From Promerops cafer (Eukaryota > Chordata > Aves > Passeriformes > Nectariniidae): a stretch of DNA of 64,000 nucleotides. The notes below the pieces were generated by a model. That model was not told the origin of the DNA. It worked only from the letters and a program-made list of their open reading frames with translations, and searched no databases. The DNA is taken from NCBI GenBank assembly GCA_013398275.1, contig VZSE01012460.1, positions 65,828 through 129,827 of the forward strand. Direction: 5' to 3'. A program made the translations under genes and the position numbers. Below, piece by piece: positions 37,261 to 48,500 of this stretch. Position 1 is the stretch's first letter, and every line of letters starts with the position of its first letter.

Positions 37261-37970
37261 CCTCTCCTTTGAATGTTACTTTAGGAAAGACCTGTGTTTA
37301 GACAACTGATTCTTCTCTTAGTGCTTGTATCTCCTCATGTAATGTTGAAGGACCACAGGAAAATAACATTTAAAAATCAGGAGGCTCATTTAGCATTTAA
37401 AATGGAAATTAAACGATGCAAATTAACCCTCTTCCCCGAAAGTAAAGGTTTGTTTTCTGAATCTGAGCTACTTCCCAAGTTATATTTGGAGTTAATTCAC
37501 TTCTCAGTGGTGGTTCATGGTCTCCTATCACAGTTATTTAAAATGACTGTTATTATCGAAATTACTGAAGTTCCCATCCTCATTCCTGTGAAGAAAGTTG
37601 ACATAACTATTTATTTGGTGCCTCAGGCCCTTGAATCCTAGTTTCATGTTAAGTTGGATCAAGGTCAGAATGCAATTTTGTTCTTTGACGCATACAAAAA
37701 AATATATATATATTAAGAGAAGGCAATCATGTTTATTGCCTTTTCTATTCCTCAGGAATGATGAGCGATGTGTTCAGTTAGAAAAACCTTTTACATTCAC
37801 ATAGATACATAGATTTTAGCTGAATATGCAGACTGGCTCGGGAGAAGGAATTGTTAAGCACTGATGTTGAAAGAGAACCCTAATGACCATTTCTGTCAAA
37901 GTAAAAATCCTATTAGACTTTCATAGGATTCAGACACATTCATTTGGAAGATTATCTTCCAAGCATTACA

Positions 37971-38928
37971 TCAGTGATCAGATGCAGAAGCTCTGGGGAG
38001 AGCAGCCCTGCTACACAAGACCTTCAATAAAGTGTCCTTTACTTCCTGGTTCCTCAGGCAGTAAATGAATGGATTTAGCACTGGAGTGACTGTGGTGTAA
38101 ATGATGGACACCAGCTTGTTGAGATCCCTGGAGTTTAGACTCTTGGGCCGACCGTACATGAAGAGGGTGCCTGAGAAGAAAATAATGACCACAGCCAGGT
38201 GAGAAGCACAGGTGGAGAAGGCTTTCTTCCTGTTCTGGGCCTTGGGAATGAGCAGAATGGTGCTGATTATGCAGATGTAGGTAATTAGGATGACAGAGAG
38301 GGGGATCAACAGAGTAAACAAGGCTGAGAGAAGAGCACGGTCTCAGCGAGTCGCCGCTTGGTGCACGAGAGGTTGAGCAGCGGGCTGATGTCGCAGAAGA
38401 AGTGGTTGACGACCCCGGGCCCGCAGAAGGAGAGCTGGGCAATGAAGAAGGCCTTGAGCACAGCTATCAGAAAGCCCAGCAGCCAAGAGCCCGTGGCCAG
38501 CTGCACGCAGGCCCCGTGGCTCCTGGTGAGCGGATAGTGCAGCGGGGTGCAGACGGCCACGCAGCGGTCGTAGGCCACGACAGCCAGGAGGACACCCTCA
38601 GTGCACGCCAGGGCAATGAAAAAGTACAGCTGGGCCATGCAGCCTGCGGAGGAGATGTTCTTGTTCTTCACCACAAAGGCGACCAACAGCTTGGGAACAG
38701 TGACCAAAATGCACCAGGCCTCCAGGAAAGCTAGGTGGCCCAGGAAAAAGTGCATGGGCTTGTGGAGCTGGGGGCTGGTTATGATTAAAGTGATGATAAC
38801 GATGCTCCCAGTGACAGTCAGCAAATACACAGCAAAGAAAAGACAAACAGCAGCGCCTGTAGCTCTGCGGTGCTGGAGAATCCCAGGAGGGTGAACTCAT
38901 GGATGTGGGTATCATTTTCTTGTACCAT
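37971..38928 (-). pseudogene. OR6-like olfactory receptor broken by two frameshifts
   Basis: OR sequence reads from an ATG at 38928 (MVQENDTHIHEFTLLGF) but lies in three successive frames. A first single-base loss lies in a pyrimidine run near 38835-38845 (TM1), and a second near 38318-38330 (before TM5). Between and after them the receptor is complete: LHKPMHFFLGHLAFLEAW, VAYDRCVAVCTPLHY, FFCDISPLLNLSC, RKKAFSTCASHL and NPFIYCLRNQEV, with the stop at 37971. DRY reads DRC. It is closest to the OR6-like gene at 33306. Without the frameshifts the length would be normal, so it is either a young pseudogene or an intact gene with two assembly errors. Confidence 0.88.
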
Positions 38929-40779
38929 GATGACCTTGAAGACCTGGAATGTATGAGGAGGAAAAAGGAAAGAAATAGGGAACATTTTGTATTATCTGCC
39001 CCAAGCATCCTCCTCATACTGGACTTGCAAATACACAGTTTAAGTAGAGATCCCACACCAGTTATTTAACTGATATTCCTTATTATTTAACCACTTCTGA
39101 ATTTTTTTTGTGTGTCCTACAGCAGGATTGGTGATTTGGATGCTAGCTCCAAGAAAATATTTGGGCTTCACTGATTTCTTCACAGACCTTCTTACCCCTA
39201 TCTTCACTTCAAACACAGTCAAAGGGGAAGAGACAACATCATGAAATGTGTATTTGATCTCCTCTCTGAGCTACCCCCCAGACAGAAGCACAGTCTTGCT
39301 GAGTGACTGCACTCGTGCACAGCAAACTTGGCTTCAGCTCTTTCACTGTCTCCCTTACTCTTGAATATTTGCAGAAGAAAATAAGAGTTTGTTCTCTTAC
39401 ATAGAGTACTTTAAATAAGTTTGCTAGGGTTAAGGGATATATGCATTTGGGGATTTTTTTTCAAAATTGGAAAGGGCCTGTGCATCTGAAAATTTCTCTG
39501 ATTTTCAATGTATTGATTAAAATAGACCACTTCTCCCCCCAAATAACTTTTTACATAGAGTCTTAGACTACAGTAATTACAGTAGCCACCTATCATTTTT
39601 CTTCTGCATTAATTGATCTTGATTTTTTACAAAATACCTGAAGTTTGATGTTTATGCCTATTCTTTTCCACTTCTTAGGGAAAATTTAAAACAATGATTT
39701 TTTACCTGTTCCTGGGAATAGGTAAAATAATAGGTAATAATTTTTTTTTTACCTATCCAATACTGAACTGCCTGTCTAGAATGATGTCCAGTATTTGTTA
39801 TTCACAAAATATTTTCCATATATGACATTTAGAAAAAAATCCATTAATGTTATAAAGAAAAAGAAAGATGTATTTTTGTGATAGCATTATTTATTTGTCT
39901 TTGAGTTTCAAAATATTTATTTCAATTTAGATTTTTCTCCTGCATATGGATAATCTGTGTAGAATCAATCTGATTACATAACTTACCTATTTCATTACAA
40001 GTACATCACTGCTGCCAAATAATAAAGTGACAGAATACTAAATACAATTTCATTTCTAAGGATGGCTTTCACATCTCCCAGCCTTCCATGAGATTTAAGC
40101 TGTGGTAAATACTGGCAGGTAAGGCAGGTAACTCATTTTCCAGTATAGCTAGTAGAGATTCAAGCAGTATAAGGAAAAAGTTTAAGTGATTTAGCATGCT
40201 GTAGAATACAAACTATAATTGAAAAGTGCCTGAGTGAAAAGGATATCAAAAAGAAAATAGAAAAATTATGGCTCCCCATTCAATTAAAGGCTTTAAAAAT
40301 TCCAGATCTGCCTTATAGTACCTTAGAATATTGACTGGCACTACTTTAATTTTAAAAGTATTCATTGGAGCATTTCAGGTACCTGTCCTCAGCTAACAGA
40401 TCACTCTCAGGTGGCACAGAAAGATAACGTCCATATGTCAAGAATGAAGCTTTTCAGGGTAAAAATAATGGTGAATGTTTTTTACATTCTAGTCCACTGA
40501 AAGTAGAATATAAATGCCTTTTTTTTACCACATAAACACCTTCAGAAATACTGCTATTGCATAGAAAACACAGCGAGAGAGTGAGGGAAAGGTTATATTT
40601 AACTTACACTCTCAACAGAGGTCATAAGATTTTTAAAAGCACATAAAATACAATAAGAAATTTCCATATTTCTAGAATTTTTATCTGTTAAGTCCAGCTC
40701 TGTTTTCCTTTCCAAGCAATCCCTCTCTCTTCTCTCTCACACTTTGAGAAATATGTCCATGTTCCTCTTGAAAACTGCT
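38929..40779. other. AT-rich intergenic DNA
   Basis: A likely OR splice acceptor (CATACATTCCAG on the minus strand) lies at the left edge near 38943. Nothing else was recognised. Confidence 0.5.
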
Positions 40780-41062
40780 CATAGAATCACAGAGTGGGTT
40801 GGAAGAACTTTAAAGCTCATCCTGTTCCACCCCTGCCATGGCAAGGACACCTCCCACTGTCCCAGGCTGCTCCAGCCCCAGTGTCCAGCCTGGCCTTGGG
40901 CACTGCCAGGGATCCAGGGGCAGCCCCAGCTGCTCTGGGCACCTGTGCCAGGGCCTGCCCACCCTCCCAGGGAGGGATTTCTTCCCAATATCTGATCTAA
41001 ACTTAATCCTTTTCAGTTTCAAGCCGTTCCCCCTTGTCCTGATAAGAAGTGGGAATTCCATT
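40780..41062 (-). mobile_element. CR1 LINE 3' end, antisense
   Basis: It starts ATAGAATCACAGAGTGGGTTGG and continues "ctgccatggcaaggacacct" and "ggcactgccagggatccagg", then "tcccagggagggatttcttc". This is a typical antisense avian CR1 of about 280 bp. Confidence 0.9.
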
Positions 41063-43780
41063 TCCAAGATATTCACAACTTAGTTTGGAATTCTCAGAGC
41101 TCAAGTGAGATCAGATGAGAAGAAACACCTCTAACAAACCTAGAGAAAAAGACATTAAAGGCTCTTTGTCTGAACAAGAGATCAGTATCCATGCTTCTTT
41201 CTCTCTCTCATTTAGCTAAAACCTTACCCCTTTGTTTTCCTGTTTCTCTCCCAGTGGCTGGTTTGTTAAAAGCTGTGAGCACAAACAGTTCCTGCAGCCT
41301 TCTGTCACTTCAGCTGAACATCAGATTTCCCAGGATGGTAAAACATCTCTCAGTACATCACCCTTCAAAGCCCAAGAGAGCTGGGAACAGAATTAGAGGC
41401 AACCATTTTCCCTCCTTTTTCTAAACCTCACCGAAGGTTTAGAAAACAACCTCACCACTCTGCTGGTGGCTGGTTGTTTGCTTGTTAATTTTTTTATGTG
41501 CTAACTAGCTATTGCAGCACTATTCATACTTCTTTTTTTCTTTTTCCAAAGTTCCTGCTGTCTGTGTGACAAGGCATCAGACCAGGACTCAGGATATTTG
41601 TACTTTGCTGGTGGCTCATGATGGGTAGCTCTGACCAATAAAACTCTTCACTTATCAGTGCCTTAATACATTAAATAATTACTGCACTGGTCTTGAATAT
41701 TGCTTGATGTTCCACAGAGGAAGTAGTACCCAGGCATTAAGCATCAATAATATTTTAGGTGTGAAAGACACCGTTCAGAGGGGAAATCCAACTTCCTGCA
41801 CGTGCCTACAGCTTAGAGTGAGATACAGCCCAGAGAGAAGACACCCAAATACAAGTGAGAATAGTGCAAATTTCCAGGTGTGAACCACATGATGGAACTC
41901 CCAATAAATTAACAGGGAGAGAGTCAACAGAAAAGAGTCTGGACAGTGTTTCACTAAAAAGTAACCAAATTGTTTGGGATTCAATTTCCAAAATGTGTAT
42001 CTTTTCATACACTGCTGAGTGATCTTCACAGCCTTCAGCTCTGTATTTTCTGGGATCCTCCAGACCTATGAAGATGTCCTGGACACCCAAGGCACCAAAA
42101 ATCTGTTCCCTCTCCAGAGGAATAAAATAAAGCAGATGTATCCCAGCACCTATGTGTGGCTACAGGAACTTCAGCTTTGTGCTGCTGGCAAATCCATTCC
42201 TTGGGGCAGTTAAGACTTCATCTCTGGAAATCTGATTCTCATAAGAAGTAGAGTGCAAATAAATGTTCAGGCCTTATTTCAAGGTATTGTCAAACACAAA
42301 GGGAACAGTGAAGCACTCCAGAAGAGACCTGTTAAGTTTCCAGGCAGGCCTGAATGTATTTTTGCAAATAAATTCAATTTCTAACATAATCCATGGAAAT
42401 CTTGAGTTGACCCTTAAACACACGTTTGTGCTTCATGCAGAGTTAAAGCTCCCAGAACTCACAGAGTCTGTTTCATGAGCTGAAACCACACTTTTCTGGA
42501 CTGTAATACAATTTGGAGTTACTTCAAAGGGAACCTCAAAGAGTTCACAGCAATACAAGACCGAGCAGGGGAAGAGCTGGGTGAAAGGCTGTGATGGGAT
42601 GGGCTTATAGCAATTAAATCTATGGCTTTAATGCCAGGTAAATTTGATCAGGGGGCATGGATCACCTGGGGTGGGGAGCTGTTAACAGCACACTTGACAG
42701 AATTTGTGTTCATTGTATTTATTGATGTTCTGATGAAATTCATGTCAGCAGCTGGAATTATGGATAGACATTTAGAGTTGTACCAAACATAATTAAAGTC
42801 ATAAATAACAACCAGTTTTGGACACAGTACTTTTGGATGCCTGCAGACCAGAGCAGGAGGATGAGATTAAGAAAAGCCGGGTATTTGTAAGTCTAATTGT
42901 GACCTGCTAATTCTCATCCCCTCTTCCTGCTCCTCAGTATTCTGTTAAATTAATGATCTTTCAGGAATATAAACAGTAATCATGCTATGTACAAGAAAAC
43001 TCTGCAAAACATTTAAATAATTTTGCATACGTGACCGCTTACCTTTGTTTTTATGCCTTATTTTCTTGTTACTACTCACCTACCCTTTCTTTAGCCTATT
43101 TTATTATTTCTTGTACACTTTCTGCCTCCTAGCATTTTAAATTAGGAGTAAGCTTCATTTTTAGGCATGTAGGACATAGCATCCTATAACAGACTGGCAC
43201 CAACAGAACAGAATCACCTTATGTAGATGTTGAAGAATTCTTTGTAGACAACTGTATTTTCCATAAGTAAATGAAGACAAACTCTCAATGGAGCCACTCT
43301 CTTAAGTGTTTATCTTTTAGCTCTGGTGTATCTAAAGGTCTCCTTTAAGATTAAATTAATTATGAAATTACCTGAAAGTGTTTATTTCTCTCCTGTGACT
43401 ACAAGAAGCACTTTCATTTCAGTGTGGTTGGAAATGTCCATGTCACAGATATTTGCCTCTAGGACAACTCTTACAAAAAACCTAAAAAAACCTACATTCC
43501 AAAAAGAAAAAAATCTCCATATTGGAAGTTTAGGCAGTCATAAATCTCATAATAAATCCCATCAGAAATCTCAGTGTTGTGATGCCTTAGGATTTTAGCT
43601 TTTATATTTTTCATATATTTTAATCCTGCAGTTCTTTAGTGTAGAACTCTGATCTCCACACCCAGTGTGAGCTGCTGCTTCCCCATTTTGGGCAGACACA
43701 ACAATTCCTCTCCAGGCCTGGCAATCAAGGACACCTCACTGCCTCAGGCCCCAGGGATGGGAACAAAAGTGAGCTGGAGG
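41063..43780. other. AT-rich intergenic DNA
   Basis: No gene or repeat family was recognised. Open frames here are below 100 codons. Confidence 0.5.
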
Positions 43781-43789
43781 GAGCAAACT

Positions 43790-44060
43790 TGGGGTAAATG
43801 ACTTCATTAGCTGAAGCTGTAATTGGAAGATTAACCCCCAATATGCAAATGGACCAAACTTATAAAAATATGAAAGCCTGTGACCCATGGTCCATTTTGG
43901 GTGTAGCCCCTTGGGGGGCTTCATCTGCCCAAAATGTACCTGAAGGCCCTTCAATAAATACATATATTCAATAAATATAACTCCTTTTTTCAATAAATAA
44001 ATATATTCAACAAATAAAATCGCTTTTTATTCCCTTAATTTTGTCTGGCCTCTGCTTTTA
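43790..44060 (+). mobile_element. Solo LTR-like element upstream of the glycosyltransferase gene
   Basis: TATAAAAA lies at 43861 and AATAAA at 43953, with several further AATAAA copies in an AT-rich tail, then a T-rich segment to about 44060. The TATA region resembles that of the element at 10240-10660. It is on the same strand as, and about 1.4 kb upstream of, the first putative exon of the glycosyltransferase. Confidence 0.55.
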
Positions 44061-44233
44061 GGTAAGCCATGAGGGCCCCAGCTGCAGTGGTGGGGAAGAA
44101 GTGGCTGTTGCAGGTTTCTTGTTCTCTCCCCATTTGAGACATCACTCACCCCGAAAGGTGAGGCCTGGGTGGAGGCTCCTCGCTGGCGCTGCGCCCAGGG
44201 CTGCCCCAGGCTGAGGCACAGCAGATCTGTGAG

Positions 44234-44482
44234 CTCCTGCTGCTGCTGCTGCTGCCGCTGCTGCTGCCGCTGCTGCTGCTGCCGCTGCTGCTCCTGCTGC
44301 TCCTGCTGCTGCTGCTGCCGCTGCTGCTGCTGCTGCTGCTGCTGCCGCTGCTGCTCCTGCTGCTGCTGCCGCTGCTCCTGCTGCTGCTGCCGCTGCTGCT
44401 GCTGCCGCTGCTGCTCCTGCTGCTGCCGCTGCTGCCGCTGCCGCTGCTGCCGCTGCTGCTGCTGCTGCCGCTGCTGCCGCTC
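44234..44482 (+). repeat. Compound CTG/CCG/CTC trinucleotide repeat, about 250 bp
   Basis: Over 80 consecutive triplets are almost all CTG, with CCG and CTC interspersed. The strict 3-base period is kept throughout. The minus strand reads as Gln with Arg and Glu in one frame. The stretch starts about 170 bases after an LTR-like element. Confidence 0.97.
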
Positions 44483-44892
44483 CAGAGGGCTCTGAGCACA
44501 GCGGGGAGCGGGAGCTGCGGAGCCGCGAGGGCTGAAAGGACCCACGGGTGAGTGCCTGGCTGGGCTGAGGCTGAGGAAGGGGCTCCTGCAGGAGGAGATG
44601 CTGAGGAGCAGCTGGAAGCAGGGATAGCAATACTGACAACCAGAATGCTCCAGAGAGGCTTTTCACAAGGCTGGCACAAAGATGATGTGGCTGGGCCACG
44701 GCTGGGAACAGCCCCAGAACGGATGGGGAAGCTGACCTAGGGAAAAGGATTGTGACCTTCAACTGAGGCAGAAAGAGAACTGCAGCACTGAGGGACAGAG
44801 TAGAAAGCCCAAGGAATCCAAGGAAGCGAGGTCAAAAAGGAGAGCTAGATGGGAAAAGAGAGAAAAGAGAGAAAGAGAGAAAGAGAGAAAGA

Positions 44893-45063
44893 NNNNNNNN
44901 NNNNNNNNNNNNNNNNNNNNNNNNNNNNNNNNNNNNNNNNNNNNNNNNNNNNNNNNNNNNNNNNNNNNNNNNNNNNNNNNNNNNNNNNNNNNNNNNNNNN
45001 NNNNNNNNNNNNNNNNNNNNNNNNNNNNNNNNNNNNNNNNNNNNNNNNNNNNNNNNNNNNNNN
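44893..45063. other. Assembly gap (171 Ns) inside a purine microsatellite
   Basis: The left flank is GAGAAA repeats and the right flank (45064-45103) is GGAA repeats. The gap therefore probably hides a longer purine-rich microsatellite. Confidence 0.95.
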
Positions 45064-45449
45064 AGGAAGGAAGGAAGGAAGGAAGGAAGGAAGGAAGGAA
45101 GGAGAGGGCACTGGCTGGCAAAAAAAAATAAAACCTGATTCAGAGAAAATCTGGAATGAAAATGATTTGTTTGAACAATTTAAAGTGGTTTACTGTACTA
45201 TTTTAAAATGAGAGCTCAGCGTGTAGCATATCTATTGTAAAGGTGTAGTATGTATTATAAATACCTAGATATAAAACTTTCTATCTAGAAAAACTGATTT
45301 TTCTTCGTATTATGTCCAGACCAGCAGTGCAAAACAAAAGACTTACTCAGTATTTAATACTACAGTATTTTTGCCTTTTTGTTTTTGTGTTTTGTTTGGG
45401 GTTTTTTTCTGTCTTGCTGTCAATCCAGAGTTCACTATCTTTTTTGCAG

Positions 45450-45524
45450 CACTAAGGACATGAGAATCACAAAATTACATGGACTGGCTGTTCTAGTGAC
45501 AGCAGGAATCACTGGCACAATCTG
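45450..45524 (+). CDS. Candidate first coding exon (signal anchor) of the family 6 glycosyltransferase
   Basis: After a T-rich acceptor (TCTTTTTTGCAG), an ATG at 45460 opens a short basic tail (MRITK) and a hydrophobic stretch ending TGTI plus a split Trp codon, then a GTGGGT donor. A short cytosolic tail, membrane anchor and split Trp match exon 2 of this family (compare GGTA1, which also places Trp after the anchor). The link to downstream exons is inferred. Confidence 0.5.
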
Positions 45525-48500
45525 GTGGGTGTTTGACCTTTGATAATTATTCTCAACTAGCATATATTTCTATTGCCCAGGCTGAGACAGCTTTCCTCTA
45601 CCTATAGGTATACAGATACAATGTAAGCATTTACACAAAGCTAAATTCAAAATCCCCTTTTACATTCAGAAGGTGAAAATAGGCAAGGTGTGGACACTCT
45701 TCACCTCTTCTGTGAAATTCCAAAAGCATGATTAGTTGTCTCTCTGTAGCCCTGTGAGCCCAAGCGTGTGTTTTCATGTTTACATCCCACACCTCTGTGC
45801 TCCAGACCAGCCCAAGGAGCCTGGCACAGAGCTGGAACTCTGTGGAGTGGATTTAGCTGTGTTTATTCTGCACCACGGTTGGTTTGAGTCTCCCTTGGTT
45901 CTCATGTCTGCCACAATGAGGCTTTCATGGTGTGTGTTCAGTGCTCTGGAGCCTGAAATCAGGTCAGGTGGGGTTAATTCAGAGTTTGCTGGAACAATAT
46001 TGAAGATCTGTTCCCACTGGAGGAATTAGGACAAGCTTTTCACCCACACACTTTCCCTGCAGCAGAGCATCCATCACAAATGCTCACGTTTTTGTTTAAA
46101 ATTACAGCCAGGTTCACATCAGAGGAGATCCCACGTACTGGCCAGAGCAAAGTGATGCTGCAGCTGCACAGACACTTTCTAGCATCAGCTGAGACCAAGC
46201 TCTGCTGTAAAGCAGACACACAGACACATTTCGTTTGGTGCGAGCAGTCGTGGGCAAATTAAATCATTCACAGATCCTCAGAGTTAACAGATCTTCAGAT
46301 AACTTTAGGCTAAACACCTGTCTTGAAACAGCTGAGATTTGCAAATCCTCATCACCACACTGATCCCACAGATGTGCAGTCTGTTAGCTTTGTTTTATCG
46401 TTTCAGTCACAAAGGAAGTGGAGGAGAGGTTGATTTTTGGTTTTAGCACTGACTCATTGCTTTCTTATCCTATCCGAGGTACCACTACCCTTTCTCCCCA
46501 GCCAGAGCCCAGGACCACGCAGCCTCCCCTGAGCAGGATTCAGTTCTGTAAGTTCATTCCAGGCCATGAGCACAACACTCAGCAGAAAAGACAAGATCCA
46601 TGCCCCAGAAGTGCTGATTTCCATTTTGATATAGCCATCCTGCAGGGCCAGCAGGCTCAGATTCTCAGATTCATATGGGCAAATGTGACTTCATTGATGC
46701 AGCTCCCTCAAAATCATACAGTGAAAATGCAGCTTAATCCCTCCTGCTTTGGACACCTAGCAGCTGTCCCTGTGCAAGGAGCTCATCCAGGCTTCCTCTG
46801 TATCCATTACAAAAATGGGGGCCCTTTTGCATATTGTCAACTCCCTCTGATTTAGTGTTCTCCACAAACCTGATGAGATCTAACAAACTCTGGATATGGA
46901 ATCAAGAAAGAGTTTTACCTGGTAGTTTACCAGGCTGAAACTTCCTGGGTTTTTAATGCTTAGTTTCATTTAACTGAACTATATTTTACTATTTTCCTTT
47001 TTTTTTTTTTTTGTCACATGAATTAGTCTTTTCTTATCCCCACTGCTTTTTTGACTTCTGTTTCCCCTCTTCATCACTTCTTTTATAATTCACACAGTTG
47101 TGTAATTCTCTAGTAATGCTGCTCTAAGGAGCCTAGCATATATGACATGGGGAGAAATAAACTTTAATGCCAATAAAGCAATATGACAAAAACAATGCAT
47201 TCTTTTTGTAATGAATTTGAAATTTAAAATATTCCAGTATGAGACAGCATTTTCATACCACCACCACTCCCCCACCCCCCCAAAAAAGTTAATATGGCTA
47301 GATATCTTTCTGGTTTTGTGTATATGTGATTCTTTTAATTTCTCTCTATTAGCCTGTTTAATCTGTTACTTTTAGTAAGTGTTTCCACTTTACAGAACCC
47401 GTTTCTCCTGGTGGGAAATCTAGGAATTAGGACTGGTGGATTCCCATTCAGTGACCCATCCACAGGAACCTGCATAAGCAATGGCACTGGAGAGCCCTGA
47501 CCTGTGCTCTGTGTCCCATGGACATAAACCTGTCAGAAAAACACAAACTCTGTGCTAGGTGTGTGGCCTTACTGGACCAGGCTCTCACTGCCTAGAAGTA
47601 AAACTGAATTTTCCAAAGATGCACCACAGAAACAGACGTGTTGAAAATAATTTTAAAACTGATTAATTTGCATTCAGCTCGACTTAGACCAGCTGAGTAG
47701 TCTGTTAAATGTAGTTCACATTGTATATGAGCTGATATAAATAATATAATAGTGTTTGGGATGGGGTCTGGATGCTCATTGAATCACAGGGCAGTACTGC
47801 TGAAACAGAAAGATCTCTGGTGGGGCTCATCTCTCAGAAAATCTGAAACTTCTGTGCCATGATGTATTTATGTATCTTTTATTTCTCCCTCATTTGCAGA
47901 AAAACAGACTTGCATGAAACATCTCTGATGCTTCCATGGTAAGTGTAACCCTCTGGCTTCATTAACAGGATATCCCATTGTTGTCAGAAACACCCAGCTG
48001 TGACTGGCACAGACAGGTCAGGACAGCTGAGAGCAAGGCTGGATGAACAGGAAAGGATGTCTAACTGGAAAAGCAACTCTTCCACAAACCATTGGAAAGG
48101 CATAGATGAAGAATCTTTAATTTGTTACTTGCAGAAAGGAAACTGAGAAATTATGGTGAATGTTGAAAATATTTTGGTTTAATTTTATCTTAATTCATTT
48201 TTTTGCATCCTTTGTCACCACTCATATCAGAAGCTGAAAAACAAGAGGCCTTGGCTGATACTACTTTTAGTGGTAACAGTCAGCATCATACATGATGTGC
48301 AAATGCCTGTGGAATGAACATTTTAAGTCACTGGGATAAATTATTTTCTGGGTCACTGGGATAAATTTAAATTTTTAAATTATATTTTTTGCCTATTATA
48401 GAGCCATTTGTGCTAGGAAAACAAAACAAAACAAAATAAAAAAGTAATAGAAGAGGTACGGATGTACTGGAGAGAGTTTACAAAGGATGATGAAGGGGCT

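Noticed and set aside
44027..44545. Gln/Arg-rich open frame on the minus strand over the CTG repeat
   Set aside because: Its openness comes from the repeat; all three frames are long here, the flanks have no homology, and no promoter or splice context supports a gene.
44759..45211. Open frames across the second N gap
   Set aside because: These are Ns and purine microsatellite, with no real coding sequence.
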